Assembly (NCBI GenBank): GCA_046349855.1
Contig: JAXMBM010000010.1
Coordinates: 1 to 64,000, forward strand
DNA from: CAIXSC01 sp046349855
Lineage (GTDB): Bacteria > Planctomycetota > Planctomycetia > Pirellulales > Pirellulaceae
Direction of reading: 5' to 3'
Length of the DNA: 64,000 bases
Shown here: in pieces, positions 54,875 to 62,647 of the stretch
How the letters are laid out: each line of letters opens with the position of its first letter
Position numbering within the stretch: position 1 is the first letter of the stretch
The notes under the pieces: model-generated
The model's input: the letters and a program-made list of their open reading frames with translations, nothing else
Told to the model about the DNA's origin: nothing
Database searches by the model: none
Translations under genes and position numbers: made by a program

Positions 54875-56013
54875 GCGCCTCGCCTGGCTCTCCAACAGCC
54901 TCGCTTGCCGAGAAGGCCGGCATCGCTTCGGACGTGCCGACGAGCGCCGCTCTCTCCACCGTGCGACTTGCGGAGGCGATGTGCCGCGAACCTGCAGGGG
55001 CTGAGTCGGGTACGGATTGGAGCCGCTGGTCGTCCGCGGCGTTGGAGCGAGCCGTTCTGGTCGCGGTGTACCACCAGCTGGCTCCCTGGTGGTTCCACGT
55101 CTGTACCGAGGCCGGAGTCACGGCGCGACTGAGTCCGTCGAGCCGCGAGAGGCTGAGTGATCTGGCCACGCGCAACCGCGAGCAACAAGCGGCTCGACTA
55201 TGCCATCTGGCCGAGATCGACGCGCAATTCCGCGCCGCCGGGATCGGCTACGCCCTGCTCAAGGAATACGCTTTTGATGGTACCTATCCGTCTCCCGCCT
55301 GCGTGCAGCAGGGAGATCTCGATCTGCTGGTCCGGGAGGAGGAGCGGCCAGCGGCATGCCAGCGGCTGGAACATCTGGGATACCAGCGTGTTCCACGCCC
55401 CTGGAACAACGAGTATCGCTACAAGCGGGGCGACGGCGCGTGTGTCGATCTGCAGTCGTCGCTCCAGCCGGCTCTCGGGCGCTGGGCGGACGTCGGCCTC
55501 GCTCCCGCCGACCAGCTGAACCGTACCCGGGAGCGGCGGATGGGCGGACTGCCCGTCCCGGTGCTTGACCCCTGCGACAGCGCCACGTTCCTGATCGCGC
55601 ACGCATCCCTGCATCACAACTATGCCCCCTTTTCCAAGGTCGTACATTCCTGGAACAGTCTGGTACACCAGCGCCACGAACTGACCGATGAGCGGTTGCG
55701 GGCCGTGTTTCGCGCGGCACGACTGGAAAACCTGTACGACTGCGCGACCTGGTACTGTGAAACGCTGGTCGGGAAACCGTGGCCCCTTGCCACAGGTCGG
55801 ACACGCGAGCTGCCGTCACGGTTAGCGACCTTCCGCCAGCTCATGCCGACACCGGACGACTACTTGGCCGACGGGCGGGCCGCGAAGCTGGCACGGCGAT
55901 GGCAGGACGGCTGGCAACTCACCTGCTACCCCGATACGTTCGGCCGGCGCTGGACCTGCCTGGCGCACCTGTTGCTCGCACGCGGACGGCGATTCCTGTC
56001 TGGGAGAAAGTAG
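54871..56013 (+). CDS. Nucleotidyltransferase-family protein (PF14907 type)
   Basis: 380 residues. The central domain matches uncharacterised nucleotidyltransferases: LLKEYAFDG with Lys131 and QGDLDLLV with Asp149 and Asp151 as the metal pair. Helical segments fill the C-terminus (about 220-380). This family repeatedly travels with HprK-related kinases and PqqD-like proteins in undescribed peptide or cell-surface systems. Here it is four bases overlapped with radical SAM 3 and one base before the GT4 gene. The nucleotide and acceptor are unknown. Confidence 0.8.
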   Translation: MSASPGSPTASLAEKAGIASDVPTSAALSTVRLAEAMCREPAGAESGTDWSRWSSAALERAVLVAVYHQLAPWWFHVCTEAGVTARLSPSSRERLSDLATRNREQQAARLCHLAEIDAQFRAAGIGYALLKEYAFDGTYPSPACVQQGDLDLLVREEERPAACQRLEHLGYQRVPRPWNNEYRYKRGDGACVDLQSSLQPALGRWADVGLAPADQLNRTRERRMGGLPVPVLDPCDSATFLIAHASLHHNYAPFSKVVHSWNSLVHQRHELTDERLRAVFRAARLENLYDCATWYCETLVGKPWPLATGRTRELPSRLATFRQLMPTPDDYLADGRAAKLARRWQDGWQLTCYPDTFGRRWTCLAHLLLARGRRFLSGRK

Positions 56014-56014
56014 T

Positions 56015-57184
56015 GTGGCCCTGAGTGTCTACTGCGTCACCGAACACTGGGAACCAAAGATCGGCGGCATGGAGCACAGTATCCGCAATCTTTGTTCCCG
56101 ACTCCCACCCGACATCCGGCCCCACGTGCTCACGTGCAGCCCCGCGGACACAGCGGACCACCCGGCAGCCGTGACCGACAGGCACCCGACCGACAGGCGC
56201 CCGACCGACAGGCGCCCGACCATCCGGCGCTGGAGCGGGATAGACGCGGCGGACTTCTACCGGGTGGCTCTCGACTATCTGGCCGACACGCCCGCGCCGC
56301 GCATTGTCCACATGTTTGGTTTTTCCTTCGCCGCCCTGCAGGCTCAGGGGGAGTTCCTGCGGGTCGGCGCTGGACTCCCGCAGACGCAGATCGTCTTCAA
56401 GGTGCCCACGACGGGCGACGCCCGACGGTACCTGCCAGCGCTGCCGGAAGAAGGAGTATCCGCCGTGGCGGCGTTCGTCGCTCTGAATCGTGACATCGTC
56501 CAGGAGCTCAGCGAACAGCGGGTGCTGACCGAGCGGATCGTGCAGTTGCCCAACGGGGTCTGCAGCGATCAGTTCTGCCCCGTGTCCGCGGCACGGCGAC
56601 GCGAATTGCAGGAGCACTGGCAGCTGCCGACCGACCGTCCGGTCGTCGGTTTCTGCGGGCGGTTCGAGACGCGCAAGCAGATCGATGTGCTGCTGGCGGG
56701 ACTCCAGGCACTGGACCGTGACACTCGTCCGTGCCTGCTCCTGGTCGGGCGACCTGACCACACGTTTGGCGCGGGAGTCGACGTGCGGAAGTGGTTGTCG
56801 GCGGATGTGCGCTGGATCGGTGAGCAGCGCGACATGCCGCTTGTCTTCGGAGCGCTCGATGCCTACGTTACCGCCTCGCGGGCCGAGGGAATGTCGAACG
56901 CGTTGCTGGAGGCCCTGGCGTGCGGATTGCCGATCATCGCCAGCGACATCCCGGGGCATCGGGAGCTGGTGACGGAGGGGGAGAACGGCTGGCTGTTTCC
57001 CGTCGGTGATGCGCCTGCGCTCGCACAGTGTCTGGCGTGGTTGAGGCATGCCTGGCGCAGCGGTGCCTGGGAAGCGTACGCAGCCGCGTCGCGGGAGCGA
57101 GCGGTCCGGCAGTACGATCAGGTTGCGCTCAGCCAGACCTATGCCGATCTGTACCGGCGGCTGGCGGCCCGATCGACGCCCTGA
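56015..57184 (+). CDS. Family 4 glycosyltransferase
   Basis: 389 residues, GT-B fold. The N-terminal half starts EPKIGGMEHSIRNL, typical for acceptor-side loops. The donor half has GFCGRFETRKQID and the E-x7-E motif in SRAEGMSNALLEALACG. The start is GTG right after the nucleotidyltransferase stop, with GGGAGAAAG before it. An in-frame 15-base repeat (56173-56217) adds TDRHP/TDRRP/TDRRP near residue 55, between conserved strands. The donor and acceptor are unknown. Confidence 0.88.
   Translation: MALSVYCVTEHWEPKIGGMEHSIRNLCSRLPPDIRPHVLTCSPADTADHPAAVTDRHPTDRRPTDRRPTIRRWSGIDAADFYRVALDYLADTPAPRIVHMFGFSFAALQAQGEFLRVGAGLPQTQIVFKVPTTGDARRYLPALPEEGVSAVAAFVALNRDIVQELSEQRVLTERIVQLPNGVCSDQFCPVSAARRRELQEHWQLPTDRPVVGFCGRFETRKQIDVLLAGLQALDRDTRPCLLLVGRPDHTFGAGVDVRKWLSADVRWIGEQRDMPLVFGALDAYVTASRAEGMSNALLEALACGLPIIASDIPGHRELVTEGENGWLFPVGDAPALAQCLAWLRHAWRSGAWEAYAAASRERAVRQYDQVALSQTYADLYRRLAARSTP
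56173..56217. repeat. In-frame 15-base tandem repeat in the GT4 gene
   Basis: Three copies of GACCGACAGGC[AG]CCC. They encode a Thr-Asp-Arg-[His/Arg]-Pro pentapeptide three times in a surface loop. The second and third copies are identical. Confidence 0.9.
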
Positions 57185-57258
57185 AGCCACCCGGGGAATG
57201 TCCCGGTCGCTGTTGGTGGAAGCGCCCTGTCACTGTCGAGTTTCCTGCGGGAGAAACC

Positions 57259-58320
57259 ATGAACGCCGTCAACAGCTACACGGAATGGGGACCGCTCGAG
57301 GAAGTCATCCTGGGGTCCCACTACAATACGACGATCGGCAGCCTGGACGTCAGCATGGAGTTGCTGTTTCACGACAATCTGCAACGCGTCCAACGCAAGC
57401 ACCCCGGCTGGAAGTTCGAGGTGCGACGGGAGTTCATCGACGAGCGCGAGGAGGACGTCGCGGCGCTGGCCGAGCTGCTGACGTCGCTGGGAGTGACGGT
57501 GCGTCGGCCTCTCGCGTTGCCGGAAATCTATCCGGTGCAGACACCCTATTGGTCGGCCATCACGAAGGCCTGTGACAACCCGCGGGATCAGGTCCTGGTG
57601 GTCGGCAATCGGCTGATCGAAACCTCGTGCTGCCTGCGGAATCGCTTCTTCGAGAACGACCTGCTGAAACCGCTGTTCTATGAGTATTTTGCCCAGGGAG
57701 CTCGCTGGTGCTGTGCGCCGCGGCCGCGTCTGACGGACGACTCGTTCGATTATTCCTACATCGACCCGGCCCGCAACCAGCCCGGCAGCCAGTTTGAGAT
57801 GCAGTTCGACGCCGCTCAGTGCCTGCGATTCGGCAAGGATATCCTGTTCAACACGTCAACCGCCAACCATCGGCTCGGCCTGGAGTGGCTGCGGCGCGAA
57901 CTGGGGGACGAATTCCGCATCCACGAAGTGTCGCTGGTCGATAACCATCTGGACGGCGGCATCATGCCGCTGCGTCCCGGGAAACTGCTGGTGAACGACC
58001 GGGTCCGGGATAAACTCCACCTCCTCCCCGCGCCGCTGCAGAAGTGGGACAAATTGTTCCTGCCGGACAAGGATACCAGCCACTACAGCCCGGAAGAACT
58101 GTTGCTCGCCAGCCGCCACATCACCGTGAATGTGCTGTCGGTGGACCAGGATCGAGTGATTCTGAACGACTATGCCACGCAGACCATTCGGCTGCTCGAA
58201 CACGAAGGCTTCACTCCCATCCCCATCCGTTTCCGCCACTCGCGTGTCTTCGGCGGTGGCATACACTGCGTCTCGCTCGATGTCCGCCGCCGCGAAACTC
58301 TGGAAGATTACTTCAGCTGA
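57259..58320 (+). CDS. Amidinotransferase (StrB/AGAT-type)
   Basis: 353 residues. The pentein fold's triad is in place: Asp184 (QFDAAQCLR), His230 with Asp232 (NHLDGG), and the nucleophile Cys337 (GGGIHCVSLDVRR). The closest familiar architecture is glycine or inosamine-phosphate amidinotransferase (AGAT, StrB1), which move the amidino group from arginine onto an amine. The start follows GGGAGAAACC. It lies between the GT4 and APH-like genes, so the amine acceptor may come from the DegT-type aminotransferase of this locus. Its exact acceptor is unknown. Confidence 0.9.
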   Translation: MNAVNSYTEWGPLEEVILGSHYNTTIGSLDVSMELLFHDNLQRVQRKHPGWKFEVRREFIDEREEDVAALAELLTSLGVTVRRPLALPEIYPVQTPYWSAITKACDNPRDQVLVVGNRLIETSCCLRNRFFENDLLKPLFYEYFAQGARWCCAPRPRLTDDSFDYSYIDPARNQPGSQFEMQFDAAQCLRFGKDILFNTSTANHRLGLEWLRRELGDEFRIHEVSLVDNHLDGGIMPLRPGKLLVNDRVRDKLHLLPAPLQKWDKLFLPDKDTSHYSPEELLLASRHITVNVLSVDQDRVILNDYATQTIRLLEHEGFTPIPIRFRHSRVFGGGIHCVSLDVRRRETLEDYFS

Positions 58321-58325
58321 CCGCC

Positions 58326-59261
58326 GTGACCCAACCCCGTGAGTTGTCTCTTCCCGCCGCAGTCCGCAGCTGGCTGGACGATTATCTGCCCGCCGGCCTC
58401 AGCGCGATCACGCCGGTGGCGCACCGCTCGCAACATCGCTTGTTTCGCCTGGAGGTTGCCGGTGGCTCTCTGTTTCTGAAACTCCATCGGAACGAACCGG
58501 CGTACCGGAGCGAACTGCATGTCTATCGCCACTGGCGATGGCGGTCCGGTCTGTTCGCCGACGTGGTGGCGCATTCGCGGACGGACGAATGGCGTGGCTT
58601 GCTGCTGACGGAGTTGCCCGGAACGAATGCCGAACAGGCGGCGCTGAGTGGCTTTGAGCGGCAACAGGTGTGGCGCGAGGCGGGGGCAGCGGCGGCACGG
58701 TTTCAAGCGCAGGCCGAGGGAGAGTGGTTCGGCTGTGCGGACGAAGTGGGAAGGCCGCTGGGAGCGTCGTGGGTCGATCCCGTGGAGTACGCCCGTTACC
58801 GGCTGCAGGAGGTGGCCGCCGTCGTTCGTTCGCCCGGGCTGCTGTTGCCCCACGAACGCGCGGCCTGCGACTGGGCCGAAACTCACTGTGAGGTGTTTGC
58901 CGGCGAACGGCCGCGTCCCGTGCTCCAGGACGACGCCCCCGGGAACTGGCTGGTCCAAGGCGGTCATCTGACCGGCAAGGTCGACTTCGAGGAGGCCCGC
59001 TGGGGATTGCGGGTCGAGGGCTTCAGTCAGCTCTGGGCTCGCTACGGTATCGCTGAGGTCGACGGGCTGGCAGCGTTTCTGGCTGGCTTCGGTGAGACTT
59101 TCCCGGAGGACCAGTGGCGGCACGCCATCATTCGCACCGCAATTGCCAATCTGGCGCGCGGGGTGGAGCTGAACAGTGCGCGGCATACGCGGCGCGGCCG
59201 CCGCATGCTGGCCCAGCTGTCACGATGGGAATCGGTTCCGCGCTCTCATCCCGCCGGCTGA
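58326..59261 (+). CDS. APH-like small-molecule kinase
   Basis: 311 residues. Protein-kinase-like aminoglycoside phosphotransferase fold: FLKLHRNE provides Lys52, the catalytic loop is QDDAPGNW (Asp203, Asn207; the usual leading His is replaced), and VDFEEA (219-224) is the metal-binding DFx motif. The start is GTG five bases after the amidinotransferase stop. Such kinases phosphorylate sugars, cyclitols or choline; in aminocyclitol clusters they act next to amidinotransferases. The substrate is unknown. Confidence 0.78.
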   Translation: MTQPRELSLPAAVRSWLDDYLPAGLSAITPVAHRSQHRLFRLEVAGGSLFLKLHRNEPAYRSELHVYRHWRWRSGLFADVVAHSRTDEWRGLLLTELPGTNAEQAALSGFERQQVWREAGAAAARFQAQAEGEWFGCADEVGRPLGASWVDPVEYARYRLQEVAAVVRSPGLLLPHERAACDWAETHCEVFAGERPRPVLQDDAPGNWLVQGGHLTGKVDFEEARWGLRVEGFSQLWARYGIAEVDGLAAFLAGFGETFPEDQWRHAIIRTAIANLARGVELNSARHTRRGRRMLAQLSRWESVPRSHPAG

Positions 59262-59333
59262 CGGTTCGCCGGACGGGCTGGGCCAGACACGTCCGTCGGC
59301 CGTAGCCGCCCCTGTCGGCCTCGCCGAACTCGT

Positions 59334-60395
59334 TTATTCGCTGCGTAGCGCACAATCGGCGCACAGCGGATGCATGTGCTCGACGAAGTTGCGATAGGCT
59401 GACCCGTTCCACAGCGCCACCAACCCCTGTTCGGCGACGCTGCCAAAGTTTCCCAAGCGTTGCAAAATGTCCTGTGGGACACAGCAGGGAACGAGGTGAC
59501 CGTCGACCGTGAGAAAGGCCTCGCGCCCCAGGAACGGGCAGCGACCTGCGCGACGCGGCTCGCCGAGCGGCGTGAAGTTATCCAAGCGCAACGAGCTGCC
59601 GTCAGGTCGCACGGCTTCCGCGTGGCAACGGCGGATCATATCGTTCCAGCGGTTGCGGCTGGCAGCATCCCGGTCCAGCGACTGTTCCGTCAGAGGGGCA
59701 AACAGCGGCAGCAGGTGGTGGCCGCGCACTCGATCAACACCCAGCTCGCGGGCCAGGGCAACGAGACCCGGCAACTGTGCGACGTTGTCTTCCATGAAGA
59801 CCACCTTCAGCGTGACCGTACAGACGCGGCGACCGGGTTCCCGCTGCGCCAGATCGTTGCGCACACGGAGAAAGATGCGAAGGTTCTCGACGACCTGATC
59901 CCAACGCGAGCCGATCATCAGCCGAGCCTGGGTGGCGGCGTCGGTCGCGTTGAGCGAGATCTTCACGTCCGCAGCGACGTGGGCCAGCCGAGCGGCCCAG
60001 GCGGCGGGCCCCAGGCGCGGGAACGTACCGTTGGTGGTGAGGTTGAGGGGAATGTGCTGCGACCGGCAGAGGTCGATCAGCTCAGGCATGTGCTCATACA
60101 GCAGCGGCTCGCCCATCGTCGACACGGCAATCTCACGGAGTGCCGTTCCCAGCTCACCGACCACTCGACGGACCGTCCCGATGGCCAGTTGCCTCCCAGC
60201 CGGATTGGGCCGAACGTGTTCCGCCGCGGCCGATCCACCGGTGGCCGCCAGCGTGGCGTAGGGAGAATGTACCTGGCAGAAGACACATTTCAGGTTGCAC
60301 TGATCCGGGTTGGTTTCGAGTGTCAGGCGAAACGGCAACGGTGCGGCGGTCGAATCGGAAGCAGTATCCGCGGACGAAAAATGTTGCGAATCCAC
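59334..60395 (-). CDS. Radical SAM/SPASM enzyme 4
   Basis: 353 residues. CNLKCVFC (Cys33, 37, 40) opens the radical SAM core; STMGEPLLYE is the SAM site. Cysteines in RCPFLG, PCCVPQ and LCADCAL supply a SPASM-like cluster. It ends with HPLCADCALRSE, a common SPASM ending. The GTG start has AGGTGG before it and avoids overlap with the divergent GT2 gene; the longer ATG frame overlaps that gene. The substrate is unknown. Confidence 0.82.
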   Translation of the reverse strand: MDSQHFSSADTASDSTAAPLPFRLTLETNPDQCNLKCVFCQVHSPYATLAATGGSAAAEHVRPNPAGRQLAIGTVRRVVGELGTALREIAVSTMGEPLLYEHMPELIDLCRSQHIPLNLTTNGTFPRLGPAAWAARLAHVAADVKISLNATDAATQARLMIGSRWDQVVENLRIFLRVRNDLAQREPGRRVCTVTLKVVFMEDNVAQLPGLVALARELGVDRVRGHHLLPLFAPLTEQSLDRDAASRNRWNDMIRRCHAEAVRPDGSSLRLDNFTPLGEPRRAGRCPFLGREAFLTVDGHLVPCCVPQDILQRLGNFGSVAEQGLVALWNGSAYRNFVEHMHPLCADCALRSE

Positions 60396-60447
60396 GGACC
60401 ACCTGCTATCGAATGAAGATCTGCCTGAGGTGGGAGGGGCATCCCCA

Positions 60448-61428
60448 ATGGTCGAGGGGGAGATCGTGCACGAGCGATTGGCGGTCATCATACCGACTTA
60501 CCAGCGACCAGTGCACCTGCGGCGCTGCCTCGCAGCGTTGCGCGCTCAAGCGCGACCTGGAATGACCGTGGTGGTGGTGAACGATGGTCCCGAGCCGCCA
60601 GGTGACGCCGCCGATTCCACGCACGCCATTGCCGCGGATGCGTCCGCCACGGGAGAACTGCCGGTCCAGGTCCTGGGCACCGCGGGCATCGGGCCAACGG
60701 CCGCTCGAAACCGCGGGCTGGAACTCGTCCTGGCCGACACGGATCTGATTGGCTTTCTGGACGATGACAGCGTGCCTGCGCCAACATGGGTGGACCACTG
60801 CCTGAGGGTGTTCCGCGAGTTTCCCACCGTGGCGGCCCAGCTGGGCCGGATCGGCCCGTGGCGCGACGGCTCGTCGAGTGGCAGCCGACTGTGGCCCGGA
60901 ATCCGGCAGAAGATCTATGATTCCCGCGACCGACAGTTCACGGCCGACGCGTTTCGCCGGCAGCTCGAAGCCGCGCTGGGGCTGACGCTCCCGGCGGGGC
61001 TTCCCGGAGTTGCGACGCATCTGTCGGGGAACAACGCTGCCGTGCGGGCGGAGGTCCTGCGGGAGTATGGCCTGTTCGACGAGCGGTTTCGCACGATGAG
61101 CGATCGAGAGTTGGCCTTGCGCCTGCTCGGACACGGGCGGATCATCGCCTACAACCCCGAGATGTATGTCGAACACGACCACGATCCGTCGCTGGTTCGA
61201 GCGCTGGTGCGCTCCTGTCGAGCAGTTCCCTACCAGCAGCTGCTCGAAAGCGAATATCGTTCCCTGACGTGTGCTGCGGTGGCCTGCCAGCGCAGCGTGC
61301 CGTTTCTCGTCCCGCTCACTCCGCTCGAACGACTGTACCTGTGGCTGCATCATGGCGTGCGGTGGCTGGCGTCTCGGCGGTCCAGCCCCCTGCATGGGGA
61401 ACCCCTGGCGCGCGCCCCGCGTCGTTAA
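60448..61428 (+). CDS. Family 2 glycosyltransferase
   Basis: 326 residues, GT-A fold. IIPTYQRP opens the nucleotide-binding half. FLDDDSVP (DDD 105-107) is the DxD-type metal site, and MSDREL resembles the later ED/ER motif. No membrane helix is evident. The start follows GGAGGGG. It diverges from radical SAM 4 by 52 bases and is 12 bases from the following GT-B gene. The sugar and acceptor are unknown. Confidence 0.88.
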   Translation: MVEGEIVHERLAVIIPTYQRPVHLRRCLAALRAQARPGMTVVVVNDGPEPPGDAADSTHAIAADASATGELPVQVLGTAGIGPTAARNRGLELVLADTDLIGFLDDDSVPAPTWVDHCLRVFREFPTVAAQLGRIGPWRDGSSSGSRLWPGIRQKIYDSRDRQFTADAFRRQLEAALGLTLPAGLPGVATHLSGNNAAVRAEVLREYGLFDERFRTMSDRELALRLLGHGRIIAYNPEMYVEHDHDPSLVRALVRSCRAVPYQQLLESEYRSLTCAAVACQRSVPFLVPLTPLERLYLWLHHGVRWLASRRSSPLHGEPLARAPRR

Positions 61429-61440
61429 GTCCTGACCGGC

Positions 61441-62619
61441 ATGAACTCTCCTGAAACATTGCGGCGACCGAGTTGCATTGCGCAGGCTTTCGAGCGCGTG
61501 TTGCGGCAGCGCCGCCGCCCGCCGCGGCGGTGGCTGTTTATCGCCGAAGCTTTCGGTTACGGCCCCCCGGCAAAACTGCTGGCGCTGCTCCCGCATCTGG
61601 CCCGCGATTCGTCGACCACCTGGACGTTTCTCGGAGAAGGCTGCGCGCTCGAATTGTGTCGCAGCGGGCCGTTCGAGGAGTGGGTCGAGTGTCCGGCGGG
61701 GAATGCCGCGGACCCGCGGCTCGGCGCCGCCATCGAGGCCCATGATGCGCTGGTGACCGCCATGGAGTTCACTCCCATCGACCGGGCGGCCGCCGGCGGC
61801 AAGCTGGTCGTGGTCTTTGACAGCCTGTTCTGGATGTGGCCGGAGCTGCCCTTCTCGTTGTCCCGCGTCGACCTGTGCCTGTGCCAGAATTATCCGGGAG
61901 TGGTGGAGCGTCGAGCGTCGCTGAGCGCCGACGAGGCGTCGCGAATCGTGGTTGTCCCTCCCCTGGCCATCAGTCGTCCGGGAGGTTGGACACCGGGGGA
62001 AACCGTGGTGCTCAATCTGGGCGGCATGGATAACCCGTTTGCCGACCGGGACGCGCTGGCCGCCTACGCCACCGGTCTCACTCGGCTGGTCGTCGACGTG
62101 TGTGCCCGCGCCGCCTGCCCGCTCGAGGTGTATGGGCGAAGCTGGGTGATGGCGCACCTGCGACATACGTTTCCGGGGGTGCGAGCAACGTTTGGCACGC
62201 TCCCCCCAGGCGACTTCGTCCAGCGCCTGGCGTCGGCGCGGTGCCTGATTACCGCACCCGGCCTGGAAGTGGTCTACGAAGCGTTCACCACGGGGACGCC
62301 GGTGTTCCTGCTGCCGCCCCAGAACAACAGCCAGTTTCATCAGTCCCAATTACTGCTCCGCGATGTCCCCGGGCTGGCGGGCCGGCGATGGCAGGAACTC
62401 GTGGACATCGATGTCGGCCGCTGCGCGAGTCCCGTGCCCAGCGAGGCGATTGGCGAACTGCTGCGCGGGCCTCCACGCCTGCTCGCCTCCGCGACAGCTC
62501 AACGTTCCCTGCGGGAGGCACTGGAGGACTTTGTCGGTCGACGTCCCGCCGAGTTCGCGGTCCAGTGCGCCGCACAAACCCACTTCCTGGATACCTTGCG
62601 CAGCGGCGCCGATCACTGA
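61441..62619 (+). CDS. GT-B glycosyltransferase, cytosylglucuronate-synthase-like
   Basis: 392 residues. The N-terminus (WLFIAEAFGYGPPAKLLALL), a middle VVVFDSLFWMWPELP and VDLCLCQNYPG resemble, from memory, the cytosylglucuronate synthase (BlsD/MilC)-related family. The C-terminal half has TAPGLEVVYEAFTTGTP (about 271-287), the donor-binding part of GT-B enzymes of the MurG/UGT kind. The link to nucleoside antibiotics is a guess; a UGT-like role on another acceptor is as likely. It follows the GT2 gene closely and is 28 bases from the dehydrogenase. Confidence 0.62.
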   Translation: MNSPETLRRPSCIAQAFERVLRQRRRPPRRWLFIAEAFGYGPPAKLLALLPHLARDSSTTWTFLGEGCALELCRSGPFEEWVECPAGNAADPRLGAAIEAHDALVTAMEFTPIDRAAAGGKLVVVFDSLFWMWPELPFSLSRVDLCLCQNYPGVVERRASLSADEASRIVVVPPLAISRPGGWTPGETVVLNLGGMDNPFADRDALAAYATGLTRLVVDVCARAACPLEVYGRSWVMAHLRHTFPGVRATFGTLPPGDFVQRLASARCLITAPGLEVVYEAFTTGTPVFLLPPQNNSQFHQSQLLLRDVPGLAGRRWQELVDIDVGRCASPVPSEAIGELLRGPPRLLASATAQRSLREALEDFVGRRPAEFAVQCAAQTHFLDTLRSGADH

Positions 62620-62647
62620 GGGCCACGGTGCCCGGGAGCGACCCTTC

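Noticed and set aside
57028..57258. Upstream extension of the amidinotransferase
   Set aside because: It overlaps the end of the GT4 gene; the ATG at 57259 has GGGAG and begins the family fold.
58044..58325. Upstream extension of the APH-like kinase
   Set aside because: It overlaps the amidinotransferase in a different frame; the GTG at 58326 is used instead.
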